From Saprospiraceae bacterium (GTDB lineage Bacteria > Bacteroidota > Bacteroidia > Chitinophagales > Saprospiraceae), in contig JAEUUT010000110.1 in assembly GCA_016787415.1 (NCBI GenBank), positions 62,001 through 126,000 on the forward strand: 64,000 nt of DNA, in the 5' to 3' direction. The position numbers and the translations under genes are program-made. The notes below the pieces were generated by a model. The model saw nothing but the letters and a program-made list of their open reading frames with translations, was not told the origin of the DNA and ran no database searches. Within the stretch, counting starts at the first letter, position 1, and the number at the start of each line of letters is the position of its first letter. Shown here piece after piece: positions 9,901-18,530 of this stretch.

Positions 9901-10368
9901 TCACAGTTTTCGCGTCAAATAATTCGTATAATCCGTCAGCAGCACTTCATATTCCTGCCGCATCAGCGGGGAGGTCATCATAAAGTCGGCAGTAGCACGG
10001 TTGCAGGCAGTAGGAATGTTCCAGGTAGCCGCCAGGCGCAGCAGGGCCTTGATGTCGGGGTCGTGCGGCAAGGCTTCCATAGGATCCCAGAAAAAAACCA
10101 CCGCGTCGATCTGACCTTCTGCTATTTTGGCCCCAATTTGCTGATCGCCTCCGAGTGGCCCACTCAAAAACTGGGTGACGTGCATATCAAGCGCTGCTTC
10201 CAGCATTTTGCCCGTTGTGCCGGTAGCGAACAACTGGTGCTTTTGTAGTTGTTCCTTGTTGTGAACAGCCCATTCGATCAGGTCCTGCTTTTTATGATCG
10301 TGTGCTATGAGCGCAATACGCTTGCGGGCGCTCATCTGGCGGGTAATGCAGGCATTTGCTTTTTCCAT
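9901..10368 (-). CDS. mgsA: Methylglyoxal synthase
   Basis: Converts dihydroxyacetone phosphate to methylglyoxal and phosphate, a bypass used when sugar phosphates accumulate. The 155-residue protein has the family core: ALIAHDHKK near the start, FATGTTGKM for phosphate binding, LSGPLGGDQQIG with the catalytic Asp, then FFWDPMEALPHDPDIKALLRLA and IPTACNRATADF. The first residues resemble the extended N-terminus of enterobacterial MgsA; a start at Met12 is possible. The nearby VOC proteins are of the glyoxalase fold, but no functional link is shown. Confidence 0.95.
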   Translation of the reverse strand: MEKANACITRQMSARKRIALIAHDHKKQDLIEWAVHNKEQLQKHQLFATGTTGKMLEAALDMHVTQFLSGPLGGDQQIGAKIAEGQIDAVVFFWDPMEALPHDPDIKALLRLAATWNIPTACNRATADFMMTSPLMRQEYEVLLTDYTNYLTRKL

Positions 10369-10371
10369 CGT

Positions 10372-11343
10372 TCAATTCATCTTGGTGAACTTGTTCCTGT
10401 ACTCCACCGGCGTCAGGCCCGTAATTTTTTTAAACACATCGCGGAAGGCTTTTGTGTCGGTATATCCTACATCGTACATCACTTCATTGATGCTTTTACG
10501 GCTGTTTTCGAAGCGGCGTTTGGCGGCTTCGATGCGCACGCGTTGCAGGTATTCGACCACTGTGTTGTTGGTGGCCTTTTTAAACCGGCGTTCAAAACTG
10601 CGCCTGCCGATGGCATAGCGATCAGCCAGTTCGTCTACCCCGATTTTGTCGTGGAAATGAACCTCAATGTATTGCTGTGCCTGTCTGATTTCCTCATCGG
10701 CATGGTTTTTTTGTCCCTGAAATACCATAAAAGCCGACTGGCTGTTGCGGTCTATATCGACGGCAAAAAACTTGGACGCCAGAATAGCCGTTTCGCGGTC
10801 GGTGTATTTTTCCACCAGATACAGCAGCAGGTTCCAGTACGAATGTGCGCCTCCACTGGAGTAAATATTGTTTTCTTCTGTGATGACGCTGCCGTCTTTC
10901 AATTCAACGCGAGGAAACATTTCGCGAAACTCGTTGGCAAATGCCCAGTGTGTAGAGCATTGTTTACCATCGAGCAGCCCGGTAGATGCCAGCAGGAATG
11001 CGCCCACACACAAGGACGCTACTTCGGCGCCGCGCTGGTATTGGTCGACAATCCATGGAATAGCGGCTCTGTTTTGTTCGATAGCCGAACGCATATCGCC
11101 AAAAAGGGCCGGGATAAACACCAGGTCTGCTCTTTCTGTTTCATCAAGCAGGCAATCGGTGTGTACAGAAAACATGCCGTTGTTGAGCCGTACCTCGCGT
11201 GATTGGCCCACGAGCCGCACCTGAAACAATGGCTGCCGGCCATTGACTTGCAAAAACTGGTTGACTGCCGAGAATATATAACTCGGATCGGCAATGGCCT
11301 GCATAACGGACGACTCGGGGACAAGGATGGCAATATTTTTCAT
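10372..11343 (-). CDS. GlxA-type transcriptional regulator (DJ-1/PfpI + AraC HTH)
   Basis: 323 residues. The N-terminal half (about 1-190) is a DJ-1/PfpI-like class I amidotransferase fold, with ASLCVGAFLLASTGLLDG at the nucleophile-elbow position. The C-terminal 100 residues are a double helix-turn-helix AraC domain (GVDELADRYAIGRRSFERRF and NEVMYDVGYTDTKAFRDVF). It probably regulates transcription in response to an unknown small molecule. Only 3 bp separate it from mgsA downstream on the same strand, so the two are probably one operon. Confidence 0.9.
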   Translation of the reverse strand: MKNIAILVPESSVMQAIADPSYIFSAVNQFLQVNGRQPLFQVRLVGQSREVRLNNGMFSVHTDCLLDETERADLVFIPALFGDMRSAIEQNRAAIPWIVDQYQRGAEVASLCVGAFLLASTGLLDGKQCSTHWAFANEFREMFPRVELKDGSVITEENNIYSSGGAHSYWNLLLYLVEKYTDRETAILASKFFAVDIDRNSQSAFMVFQGQKNHADEEIRQAQQYIEVHFHDKIGVDELADRYAIGRRSFERRFKKATNNTVVEYLQRVRIEAAKRRFENSRKSINEVMYDVGYTDTKAFRDVFKKITGLTPVEYRNKFTKMN

Positions 11344-11563
11344 TCGGCAAACCTACACAAAAAGTTTGTCGTAAACAACCCTTGTAATTGTCGTTTTTAC
11401 CATAGTTTCGCGATTTTAAAACATTTTATGTTTGCAGTATGAATACAAGATGGTATTTGACATAAAAGTCGGCAACCCAAAACTGCATTTGGAATGGCTT
11501 TGATATTTACGATTGTCTCATTTATATCCGACAGAATGGACGGATATTCCAACGCTCAATACA

Positions 11564-11968
11564 ATGAAACCACAAATCGACTGGATCTCGCTCGGCGTCA
11601 GCAACCTCGACAAATCGCTCGCCTTTTACCGCGACGGACTCGGGCTACCCACCAATGGCATAGAGCCCGCTCGCCCCGGCACCGTATCGTTTATGCTAGA
11701 CAACGATCAGACACTGGTGATACACGAATGGAAAGTATTTTCCACGTTCACAGCCGACCACAACGCAGCGCTGAAACCCAGCGGTTGCATTTTCAACTGT
11801 TATGCCGACAGCAAAGAAGATGTACATCAAAAACTTGAAAGCGCTCTGAAAGCCGGCGGCACACAGATCGGCGAAGTGACCGACCAGCCCTGGGGCTATG
11901 TCGCCAGCGTACTCGACCCTGATGGGCACCAGTGGGTATTGTTTTATAGCCCTATGGGGAAGATGTGA
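11564..11968 (+). CDS. VOC (glyoxalase-fold) family protein
   Basis: 134 residues from the ATG at 11564 (MKPQIDWISLGVSNLDKS). The vicinal-oxygen-chelate pattern is clear: an N-terminal strand then LDKSLAFYRDGLGLPT, and a C-terminal DPDGHQWVLFYSP. Substrate is unknown. Its TGA runs straight into a long GAGAGGC/GAGAGGT heptad array. A second VOC gene and an SRPBCC gene follow on the same strand after the repeat. Confidence 0.85.
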   Translation: MKPQIDWISLGVSNLDKSLAFYRDGLGLPTNGIEPARPGTVSFMLDNDQTLVIHEWKVFSTFTADHNAALKPSGCIFNCYADSKEDVHQKLESALKAGGTQIGEVTDQPWGYVASVLDPDGHQWVLFYSPMGKM

Positions 11969-12266
11969 GAGGCGAGAGGCGAGAGGCGAGAAGTGAGAGG
12001 TGAGAAGTGAGAAGTGAGAGGTGAGAGAGCGTAGAGTGTACCGCTTCGATCTTAGAAGCCGCCTGAAAGGCCCGGACAGACTAAAAACCACACCTTTTTA
12101 CTCCATATTTCATCTTTTTTGGCAATAGGATAAGGCTGTACCTTTAAAAACAAATCTTGCCTGGAGCCCAAATCCATGATTTTTAGCCTGCCCGGGCCTT
12201 TCAGGCGGCTTCTAAGATCGAAGCGGTACACTCTACGCTCTCTCACGCTCTCACCTCTCACCTCTA
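11969..12266. repeat. Heptad-armed long inverted repeat with CGTAGAGTGTA junction
   Basis: The left side has about eight GAGAGGC/GAGAAGT/GAGAGGT units, then CGTAGAGTGTA (12030-12040) and a unique stem through AGAAGCCGCCTGAAAGGCCC. The mirror stem ends in TACACTCTACG (12227-12237) followed by TCTCACC units. The pairing extends inward to CTAAAAA/TTTTTAG, leaving a loop of about 85 nt. It is the longest such element here. It separates two VOC genes on the same strand, and the right arm stops a few bases before the next ATG. Confidence 0.9.
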
Positions 12267-12268
12267 CC

Positions 12269-12694
12269 ATGCACCTCCACCCCTATCTCACTTTCGACGG
12301 GCAGTGCCGCCAGGCCATGACATTCTATCGGGAGTGTCTGGGCGGCGAACTTTTTTTTCAGACCATTGGAGAATCACCGATGGCAGACCAGTTGCCACCA
12401 GAGGCACAGGCGTTTATCCTGCACGCAAGTCTGACGAATGGCGCCCTGACCATCCTGGCTTCCGATATGGTTGCCGAACGCGGGCTGGAAGTAGGCAATG
12501 CGGTATCGCTCATGCTCGATTGCAGCAGTGAGGAGGAAATCAGGCGACTGTATTACCTGCTATCAGACGGCGGCCAGCGCACCCATCCACTGGAACAGAC
12601 GTTCTGGGGCGCTTTGTTTGGCAACCTTACAGATAAATATGGCAACCACTGGCTGCTTCATTTTGACTCAAAACAATCTTCACCATCTCAATAA
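12269..12694 (+). CDS. PhnB-like VOC family protein
   Basis: 141 residues from the ATG at 12269 (MHLHPYLTFDGQCRQAM). The PhnB/DUF899-type VOC pattern is visible: FDGQCRQAMTFYRECLGGELFF, SPMADQLPPEAQAFILHASL, and a C-terminal WGALFGNLTDKYGNHWLLHF. Reading upstream of this Met passes into the inverted repeat, so the longer frame is rejected. The SRPBCC gene follows by 8 bp. In Bacteroidota such pairs are common, but the substrate is not known. Confidence 0.87.
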   Translation: MHLHPYLTFDGQCRQAMTFYRECLGGELFFQTIGESPMADQLPPEAQAFILHASLTNGALTILASDMVAERGLEVGNAVSLMLDCSSEEEIRRLYYLLSDGGQRTHPLEQTFWGALFGNLTDKYGNHWLLHFDSKQSSPSQ

Positions 12695-12702
12695 CAAGTG
12701 TT

Positions 12703-13134
12703 ATGAAAAAACTGAATTTCAACATCCACATCCACGCATCGCCCGAAAAAGTCTGGGATGTATTGTGGACCGACGCTTCCTATCGCGAATGGGTTAGTGT
12801 GTTTTACCCAGGTTCGCATGCCCTAAGCGACTGGAAGGAAGGCAGCAGAATTCTTTTCGTGGAAGGTAGCGGGCAAAATGGCATGTTTAGCAAAATCGCC
12901 CGGCTCATTCCGAATGAATACATGTCGTTTCAGCATTTGGGCGAATGGAAAGACGGGGCCGAAGCGCCCGGCGAATCAGCCTGGGAAAACGCCTTTGAAA
13001 ATTACCGCCTCTCGGCCACCGAAAACGGCACCAACTTGCAGGTGGAAATTGACGCGCATGAACCGCATGCAGATTATTTTCAGGATATATTTCCCAAAGC
13101 GCTGGACAAGGTGAAAGCGCTGGCAGAACAGTAG
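12703..13134 (+). CDS. SRPBCC (AHSA1-like) domain protein
   Basis: 143 residues with the START-like fold pattern: FNIHIHASPEKVWDVLWTDASYREWVS at the N-terminus, then SRILFVEGSG, MSFQHLGEW and a C-terminal helix FPKALDKVKALAEQ. These proteins bind hydrophobic ligands. It lies 8 bp after the PhnB-like gene, probably in the same transcript. Substrate and role are unknown. Confidence 0.87.
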   Translation: MKKLNFNIHIHASPEKVWDVLWTDASYREWVSVFYPGSHALSDWKEGSRILFVEGSGQNGMFSKIARLIPNEYMSFQHLGEWKDGAEAPGESAWENAFENYRLSATENGTNLQVEIDAHEPHADYFQDIFPKALDKVKALAEQ

Positions 13135-13164
13135 CCCGTGCGATCTTGTCGTATTTACTCTTGC

Positions 13165-13855
13165 TCAAACTCTATACTTGCGGACCTGTTTCTCCAGCCA
13201 GTGGCTCAGAATCAGGTTCGGTTTTTCCTGAATGCGTTTCAGCAGCACTTTTTTATCTGTGGTCATCGATACGATAGACTTGCAAATGCGTACAAATTCG
13301 AGGGTAGCCTCCAGCGGTTCTTTTTTGGGTTTTCGATTTCGATCCAAAAAAGCCTCAAATGAATGACAGTTGGCCAGAATAGCATCCGGGTCTTTTTTTA
13401 ACTCAAAATAGCAACGCAAAACCAGGGTCCGGGCTCGCATGCTTTCATAAAAATCCTTGAATTCATCCTGATTCAGCAGTTCGAAGCATTGCTTGAACTG
13501 TCCTTCCGTAAATAAAATCGTTGCATTGGCCAGCCGAATGTTGTTGTCGCGGCTGCCTTTGTCCAACTGTGGCCCGTATTCCCCGATAAAAGATTTGGCC
13601 CACTCCACTTTGTCAAGGCGCGTGGCCACACTTACGATATTGGTAAATTCTTGTGGCTGTATTTGCCCTTTCCGGGTTGTTGGGTCATATTGTAGCCGGA
13701 ACAGGTTCAGCTCATGGTATTTGGCAACCCAGGGGTTGTCACGGTCTTTTCTGATTTTTCCTGCCAGGAAGTTGCGCAGAGGGGCCAGGATGATTTGCAG
13801 TTCTTTCGGGTCAATGCTACCTATATTCTCTATCAATATTTTCTCTACTTCATTA
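13165..13855 (-). pseudogene. C-terminal half of unknown gene, split by IS element
   Basis: About 230 codons continue the gene that starts at 15531. The frame is open from the insertion junction (13855) to the stop at 13165. It is helical and rich in short amphipathic segments, like TPR-type repeat proteins, but no family is recognised. Removing the IS and one TA copy joins LFN to NEVEKILIENIGS in frame. The restored protein is 467 residues. A TTG at 13836 could give a separate start, but expression of this half alone is doubtful. Confidence 0.8.
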
Positions 13856-13874
13856 GACTTGTTCGGAAATAGGA

Positions 13875-14387
13875 TTATGATATTGTGAGGTGAAGGTTCC
13901 AGATTCCAGCACAGATTCGAATAAGCAAATCATCGAAGAGAGGGACCTTGCGGTTACGAAAACGACTGACGAGGCATTCGAAACGTTTCATACCTCCGAT
14001 AGCATGTTCTACCCAAATTCTCTGCTGATTGATGCTTTTGTTATTTTGCTTCTGTGTTCCATTTAGTTTGGGTTGTTTTTTGGTCATTTTAGTTGGCATT
14101 TTGAGAGATTTGGTGGCGTAATCACGAGCAAAACCGATGTATCCTAAATCCATAATGCAATCGAAATTGGAAAACCAGTCAAATCGCGGATGAAAATCAA
14201 TTCGGAGTAAATCCAGATCATGCACATTGCCTTGAGTAGTGGGTCCCAAAAAATGAATGAAGCGTTTTGCATCTGAAATGACCATATTTTTAACTGTGTT
14301 GCATCGTCGTTTGCCGCTGTACAAAGCCCGCTGTTGTTCCTTGTTTTTGGGCCGGTAATGAGGGCGCTCTGTGGCATCAATGAGCAA
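13875..14387 (-). CDS. IS5-family transposase, DDE catalytic part (orfB)
   Basis: The RNase H-fold half of the transposase, carrying the DDE triad: Asp in LLIDATERP, Asp in IMDLGYIGFARDY and Glu in RIWVEHAIGGMKRFE. The DLGY and EHAIGGMKRF motifs are typical of DDE_Tnp_4 members. It has no good ATG at its start and is probably made as a fusion. Skipping one base in the A8 run between the frames gives a 305-residue protein with orfA. Confidence 0.88.
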   Translation of the reverse strand: MLIDATERPHYRPKNKEQQRALYSGKRRCNTVKNMVISDAKRFIHFLGPTTQGNVHDLDLLRIDFHPRFDWFSNFDCIMDLGYIGFARDYATKSLKMPTKMTKKQPKLNGTQKQNNKSINQQRIWVEHAIGGMKRFECLVSRFRNRKVPLFDDLLIRICAGIWNLHLTIS

Positions 14388-14388
14388 T

Positions 14389-14793
14389 TCAGTTGTCTTT
14401 TTTTTCTAAATGATCTGCCAGATCCGACGGCTTTTGGAAAGAATCAGGTGGCAAAACCCCTAATTTGTCCAACGCAGCCTTCAGCAAAGGCAAATGATTT
14501 TGAAGGGACTCGAACGCCGAGGACCGTGCCAGACCGAAACGATTGCCCAACTCATCAAAGGTGGGATAGCGTTTCAGGTAATACAAACAAAAAACCACCT
14601 TATCCCGGCTTGTTGGCAACGCTCCTTTGCGTCCTCCTCCAGCCGAACGACGACGATTGGGCTTCTGATTTTGCTTTTCATAGTACAATGATTCAAATGC
14701 CTCCACTATCACAGACAATTCTGAATCATCTACCCCAATCATTGATTTTTGACTACGTTGATCTCGAAATTCCAATTTATTCTTTTTCTGCAA
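14389..14793 (-). CDS. IS5-family transposase, N-terminal HTH part (orfA)
   Basis: 134 residues with the HTH found in front of DDE_Tnp_4 domains: VVFCLYYLKRYPTFDELGNRF followed by GLARSSAFESLQNHLPLL. It ends EKKDN just after GAAAAAAAAG, a run of eight A. Slippage there (one base lost, or +1 ribosomal shifting) continues into orfB as TTELLIDATERP. It should bind the terminal repeats. Confidence 0.86.
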   Translation of the reverse strand: MQKKNKLEFRDQRSQKSMIGVDDSELSVIVEAFESLYYEKQNQKPNRRRSAGGGRKGALPTSRDKVVFCLYYLKRYPTFDELGNRFGLARSSAFESLQNHLPLLKAALDKLGVLPPDSFQKPSDLADHLEKKDN

Positions 14794-14818
14794 AGTAAAC
14801 TATTTCCGAACAAGTCTA

Positions 14819-15531
14819 TTGAACAAGGACTCATCCTCATTGAGAATCATTTGGTGTATCATTCGATAAATATCCCTCAATTCCGTTGGCATGGCTACCA
14901 TGTCCGATTGTTTGGCGATAGCGTCAGGTCGTACTTTCCGGGCATTGACCAACTGGCATTCCATTTTTTCCAGCCACATTTCCTGATATGTTCGAAGGGC
15001 ATCCAGACACTGTTGCATGGCCTGAATTGGTGGTGATTGCGTTTGAAGAGCCAGATTCTGGAATTGAAAGGCGGAAAGCAGACCCAGGTATCGCTGGTTT
15101 GCTTCACTCAGTTGAACCGCCTCCTGCCTTATCTTTCCGTATATGGAATCAGTCTGGGATGAAAAAAAAGAAGCCAGGCGACGTTTGTACAAAAAGTCCA
15201 GCCAGATCAATTCGGCGTTTTTCTCATCTTTTCTGACGCTGTCTATTATCAGGTATTCCTTAAGCAGTTTGAAAAGATCGGAAAACGTGTTGGGCAAATT
15301 TGGCCGTTGCGTTCGTTTTTCCGACAAGGGCTTGGGGAAAATCTTCTCCGCAGCGTATTCCACATTCATTTTTTTTTGATCGGAAAAATCAGGGTGAAAT
15401 TTCCTGTAATATTCAAAAACGCGCACCGAAACGCTGTTTTTTCCTTGGATTTGCTTCAAATACTTGTGAAATCCTGCTATCTCCTCGGGTTCAAGTTTTT
15501 GAAGCAGGGAGAAGAAATTCAGTTTAGCCAT
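14819..15531 (-). pseudogene. N-terminal half of unknown gene, split by IS element
   Basis: About 238 original codons starting MAKLNFFSLLQKLEPEE. The open frame runs 6 codons into the IS (reading RLVRK) and stops at 14800. It is alpha-helical and rich in charged residues, with no recognised family. The rest of the gene resumes at 13855. Helical Bacteroidota proteins of this style can be 450-500 residues, matching the 467 restored here. Confidence 0.8.
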
Positions 15532-15871
15532 TTCAAAAAAACGGTGAAAATGCTACAAGAATATTGAACGGAAACTGGAAATTGCAAATGGAGGGAAATT
15601 GTGAATACCCGGCTCAAGGTAATATTTAAAAGTATTTGATAATGAATTTTTTACGATGTTTTTTTATGGAAATTAAATATTGATAAAATTTTCATTCATT
15701 GTAACAACATCGTCACTTATGCAAATAAAAGTAATTCGTTGTAGCCTAAAAAGTATGGTGTGAAACGGTAAAAACCGTGGAAATTTTTTTTTTAAAACGC
15801 CTGTACTCTTGTGTCATGATTGAGGAGGAAATCATACAGAACATATTAGTATAGTTGGAAATGCAAATATA
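15532..15871. other. AT-rich intergenic region, nothing identified
   Basis: 340 bp between two divergent gene starts. It is markedly AT-rich, with no credible coding frame, tRNA or long inverted repeat. It probably holds the two divergent promoters, but I cannot place boxes with confidence. Confidence 0.5.
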
Positions 15872-16198
15872 ATGGAGCCTAGAAAATTGATATTGGACAA
15901 ATTTCAGGAGCACCTCGAAAAGGGTTTTACCGAATACTGTCTCAGGCATCAACTCGAAGCAAGCAACCATAATTTTTCCACCTATATCCTTGATCAGAAT
16001 TTAATCACGTTGCCCCATCTCCAACGCTTTGCAGTAATTCGAGAGTATGAATATATGATGGAAAGAGATGCGTGTTCGAAATCAATATCAGTAAATACCC
16101 TGGCACATCGTTTCAGTATTTCAGAAAGAACCGTTTGGGAAATCCTGAAGCATGTAAAAACACCCAAAGGCAGTGAAAAAGTGCGAAATACCGGCTAA
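15872..16198 (+). CDS. Small protein with C-terminal helix-turn-helix
   Basis: 108 residues. The N-terminal half (EPRKLILDKFQEHLEKGFTEYCLRHQ style) is helical and unrecognised. Residues about 75-100 (ISVNTLAHRFSISERTVWEIL) read as a helix-turn-helix. It is possibly a DNA-binding regulator. It stands alone on the plus strand, about 150 bp before a strong hairpin with a T tract. Confidence 0.6.
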   Translation: MEPRKLILDKFQEHLEKGFTEYCLRHQLEASNHNFSTYILDQNLITLPHLQRFAVIREYEYMMERDACSKSISVNTLAHRFSISERTVWEILKHVKTPKGSEKVRNTG

Positions 16199-16348
16199 TG
16201 AATCCTGAAAACAACGTTGTCGGTTGGCTGAAAAGCCTTTCATTTATTGGTATTCGTAATGTGAAAAATAGTTGACTACGCGATTGGAAATAAAAAGTAG
16301 GTAGACTTAACCATACCATTAATTCAGTAATTATGTTCGTAGACCAAA

Positions 16349-16392
16349 GCGGCGCCTGCATTTAAACTATAAATGTAAGGCGCCGCTCTTTT
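16349..16392 (+). terminator. Strong GC hairpin with T tract, upstream of the PNP-like gene
   Basis: GCGGCGCC (16349-16356) and GGCGCCGC (16379-16386) form the base of the stem. It continues as TGCATTTA/AAATGTAA with a small bulge, a six-base loop, and the tail TCTTTT. It could end the HTH-protein transcript or act as a leader attenuator, because the next ATG is 45 bp downstream. Confidence 0.75.
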
Positions 16393-16436
16393 GCGTACTC
16401 GCGTCGGCATGACCACGCTTGTCAACTCAACGAAAC

Positions 16437-17579
16437 ATGAAAGAACTGACTGTGCTCCTTCTGACCCCGCTCCAACTGGAATTCGATGCCGTGGCGCGGC
16501 ATGTGCACAACCGCAAATCCACGGTGCTGGAAGCAGCTACCTACGAAACGGGCAGTTTTGACGGCGCGCATCACTCCTATCGGGTCGTGCTCTGCCAGCC
16601 CGGAATGAAAAACGTGGAAATGGCGCTGGCTACCGAACGCGCCATTCAAAAATTTCAACCACAATTTGTTCTCCTGATTGGTATAGCCGGCGGTGTGAAA
16701 GACGTTCACATCGCCGACGTACTGATCGCTACCAAAGCCTATGGCTACGACGCCGGGAAAGAAGACGCTGACGGCTTCAAAGCGCGCCCTTCAGCCGAAT
16801 CGTTCAGCGCCGACCTGCTGACCTATGCGCAACAACTCAGCCGTAGCCCGGCCTGGAAAAAACGCACGACCGATCAGGCGCCTGATGCCAGCATTTTCCT
16901 GGGGCCCATTGCCGCCGGCGATAAAGTGGTGGCCAGCACCAATAACCCTACCTTCCAACGCATCAAACAACACTTCAACGATACGCTGGGCCTCGAAATG
17001 GAAGTAGCCGGATTTGCTACCGCCCTTCAAAAGTACCGCCACATCCACAGCCTTGCCATCCGTGGCATTTCCGACCTCTGTGAAGGAAAATCCGAAACCG
17101 ACAAAGAAAACTGGCAGCCTGTAGCCGCCGACCGGGCCGCTGCCGTCGCCTTCGAACTGCTTTACCAACTCGATACTTCCACTTTTATATCGCCTCCTAT
17201 GGATGCTAAAACACTTGCCAAGGAAATATACGCCCTCCTGTTTCCCATGCCCGAATCCTTCAAGGAAATCGGCAGCGACTTCGCCAACGCTGCCAACAAT
17301 GACGTGCGCGAAATATGGAAAAAGGTGAAACCGCTGTTTATCGAGGAGGTGAAAGAACTGGCGCAGTCGCCAGACGACCCGGATACACAGGCAGATGTAC
17401 GCAATAAACTCAAACGAGAACTGGAAGGGAAAGCGGATTTTCAGCAGGAACTGGCAGTCTTGCTGAACAAAGCAAAAGAGCAGACTGCTGACAAAGGCAT
17501 TACAATCATTAATAGTAAGAACGTAGTCACAGGCGGGAATTACAATGTCACGGGCGACTTCAGAATCGGGGATGGTTGA
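16437..17579 (+). CDS. PNP/UDP-phosphorylase-like protein with C-terminal helical and Gly/Asn-rich tail
   Basis: 380 residues. Residues 1 to about 235 show a nucleoside-phosphorylase/nucleosidase fold: FVLLIGIAGGVKDV, AIAAGDKVVAST-type substrate strands, GLEMEVAGFATAL, and LAIRGISDLCEGK followed by a Trp and AA-rich helix. Such domains cleave or phosphorolyse N-glycosidic bonds. A helical segment (about 245-345) follows, then a short tail with GITIINSKNVVTGG and NYNVTGDFRIGDG. That tail resembles the repetitive Gly/Asn motifs ending some bacterial conflict and NLR-like proteins. I infer a possible immune effector; a metabolic nucleosidase is the alternative. The stop abuts a GAGAGGT heptad. 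A strong hairpin precedes the gene. Confidence 0.75.
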   Translation: MKELTVLLLTPLQLEFDAVARHVHNRKSTVLEAATYETGSFDGAHHSYRVVLCQPGMKNVEMALATERAIQKFQPQFVLLIGIAGGVKDVHIADVLIATKAYGYDAGKEDADGFKARPSAESFSADLLTYAQQLSRSPAWKKRTTDQAPDASIFLGPIAAGDKVVASTNNPTFQRIKQHFNDTLGLEMEVAGFATALQKYRHIHSLAIRGISDLCEGKSETDKENWQPVAADRAAAVAFELLYQLDTSTFISPPMDAKTLAKEIYALLFPMPESFKEIGSDFANAANNDVREIWKKVKPLFIEEVKELAQSPDDPDTQADVRNKLKRELEGKADFQQELAVLLNKAKEQTADKGITIINSKNVVTGGNYNVTGDFRIGDG

Positions 17580-17597
17580 GAGAGGTGAGAGATGGCT

Positions 17598-18326
17598 CTA
17601 CGGCAGCCGAAACTTCTTCCGGTACCCTTCATAATCCTGCTTCGTCATTTGCACCAGCATCGGTTTTTTATCGGGGTCGAGCCAGTGCATGAGTTCCAGC
17701 AGGTTTTCTTCGGTCATGGCCGTGCAACCCAGCGTACCGGAACCCTCCTTGCGCCAGATATGGAAAAAAATGCAGGAACCGCCTTCAGGTTCAGCAGGCA
17801 GGTTGTGTTTTACGAAAATACCCCACTTATACTGCTCGTCCTGGCGCATCATCGACTCGCGTGCGTCCCAGTCCTTTTCTGTCAGCGTCGCATCGACGAT
17901 CTGGTTGTAATAGGCAGATTCGCTGTCTTCCACACAAATCTGGGATTCGGTGATGGGCACATACGGCAACTTGAACGACACTTCCGAAGCCGGCGCATAC
18001 CCGAATGCCGTACCGAAGCGAAACAGTCCGGCCGGCGATTTCTGGTCGCCTTCTTTTTTCTGCACCCCCGGTTTGGCGCTGTGCAGTCCGCGGCCCCAGG
18101 CCAGGCCTTTCCGGCCGAGGTTGACAGGGATAGAAGCGCCTACTTTTTTCCACGATTTGCCCTGTTTTTCATACTTCGACAGGGTAGCGCGCACACTACC
18201 GGCCTTGGGACTGGTGACGATGACCAGTTGGCGGCAGTCGTCGAACACGCCAGAAGGCGACGTAAAAGAAAACAGGCAGCATACGCTGATAAGAAGCAGA
18301 AATATGGAAAATCGGAACGTGGACAT
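17598..18326 (-). CDS. L,D-transpeptidase (YkuD-like) family protein
   Basis: 242 residues with a signal peptide (FSIFLLLISVCCLFSFTS). The region LVIVTSPKAGSVRATLSKYE to LGRKGLAWG starts the YkuD-like domain. The active-site region is CIFFHIWRKEGSGTLGCTAM, giving a His and a Cys in the expected order with TLGC instead of the common SHGC. It probably crosslinks peptidoglycan or anchors proteins to it in the periplasm. It converges on the PNP-like gene with 18 bp between stops. Confidence 0.82.
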   Translation of the reverse strand: MSTFRFSIFLLLISVCCLFSFTSPSGVFDDCRQLVIVTSPKAGSVRATLSKYEKQGKSWKKVGASIPVNLGRKGLAWGRGLHSAKPGVQKKEGDQKSPAGLFRFGTAFGYAPASEVSFKLPYVPITESQICVEDSESAYYNQIVDATLTEKDWDARESMMRQDEQYKWGIFVKHNLPAEPEGGSCIFFHIWRKEGSGTLGCTAMTEENLLELMHWLDPDKKPMLVQMTKQDYEGYRKKFRLP

Positions 18327-18530
18327 TGTTTTGGGCAGGCAGTGGGCGCCTGGTCAGACAAAGAACGGGAATTTTGGATAGCAGGGCAAGGGCGTATGAT
18401 AAAACCTGACAGTAAGCCATCCCATTTTTAATACTGATCAATCGCTTGCCATTCATTACACATTCGGTATCCAATCGTTGTAAATTTATAAAAACAAAAT
18501 ATATTTAATTTGCCTAGATAATGTTTTTAT

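Larger units (their letters stand above)
13856..14816 (-). mobile_element. IS5-family insertion sequence (IS427-like), 961 bp
   Basis: Perfect 17-bp terminal inverted repeats, GACTTGTTCGGAAATAG, lie at 13856-13872 and, reversed, at 14800-14816. A TA on each side (13854-13855 and 14817-14818) is the likely 2-bp target duplication. Two overlapping-phase transposase frames fill the element on the minus strand, joined near an A8 run. The TA duplication and split transposase match the IS427 group of the IS5 family. The ends are intact, so it may be active or recent. Confidence 0.92.

Noticed and set aside
10249..11202. Long plus-strand open frame opposite the GlxA-type regulator
   Set aside because: The minus strand carries full DJ-1 and AraC motifs; the shadow frame has no recognisable domain.
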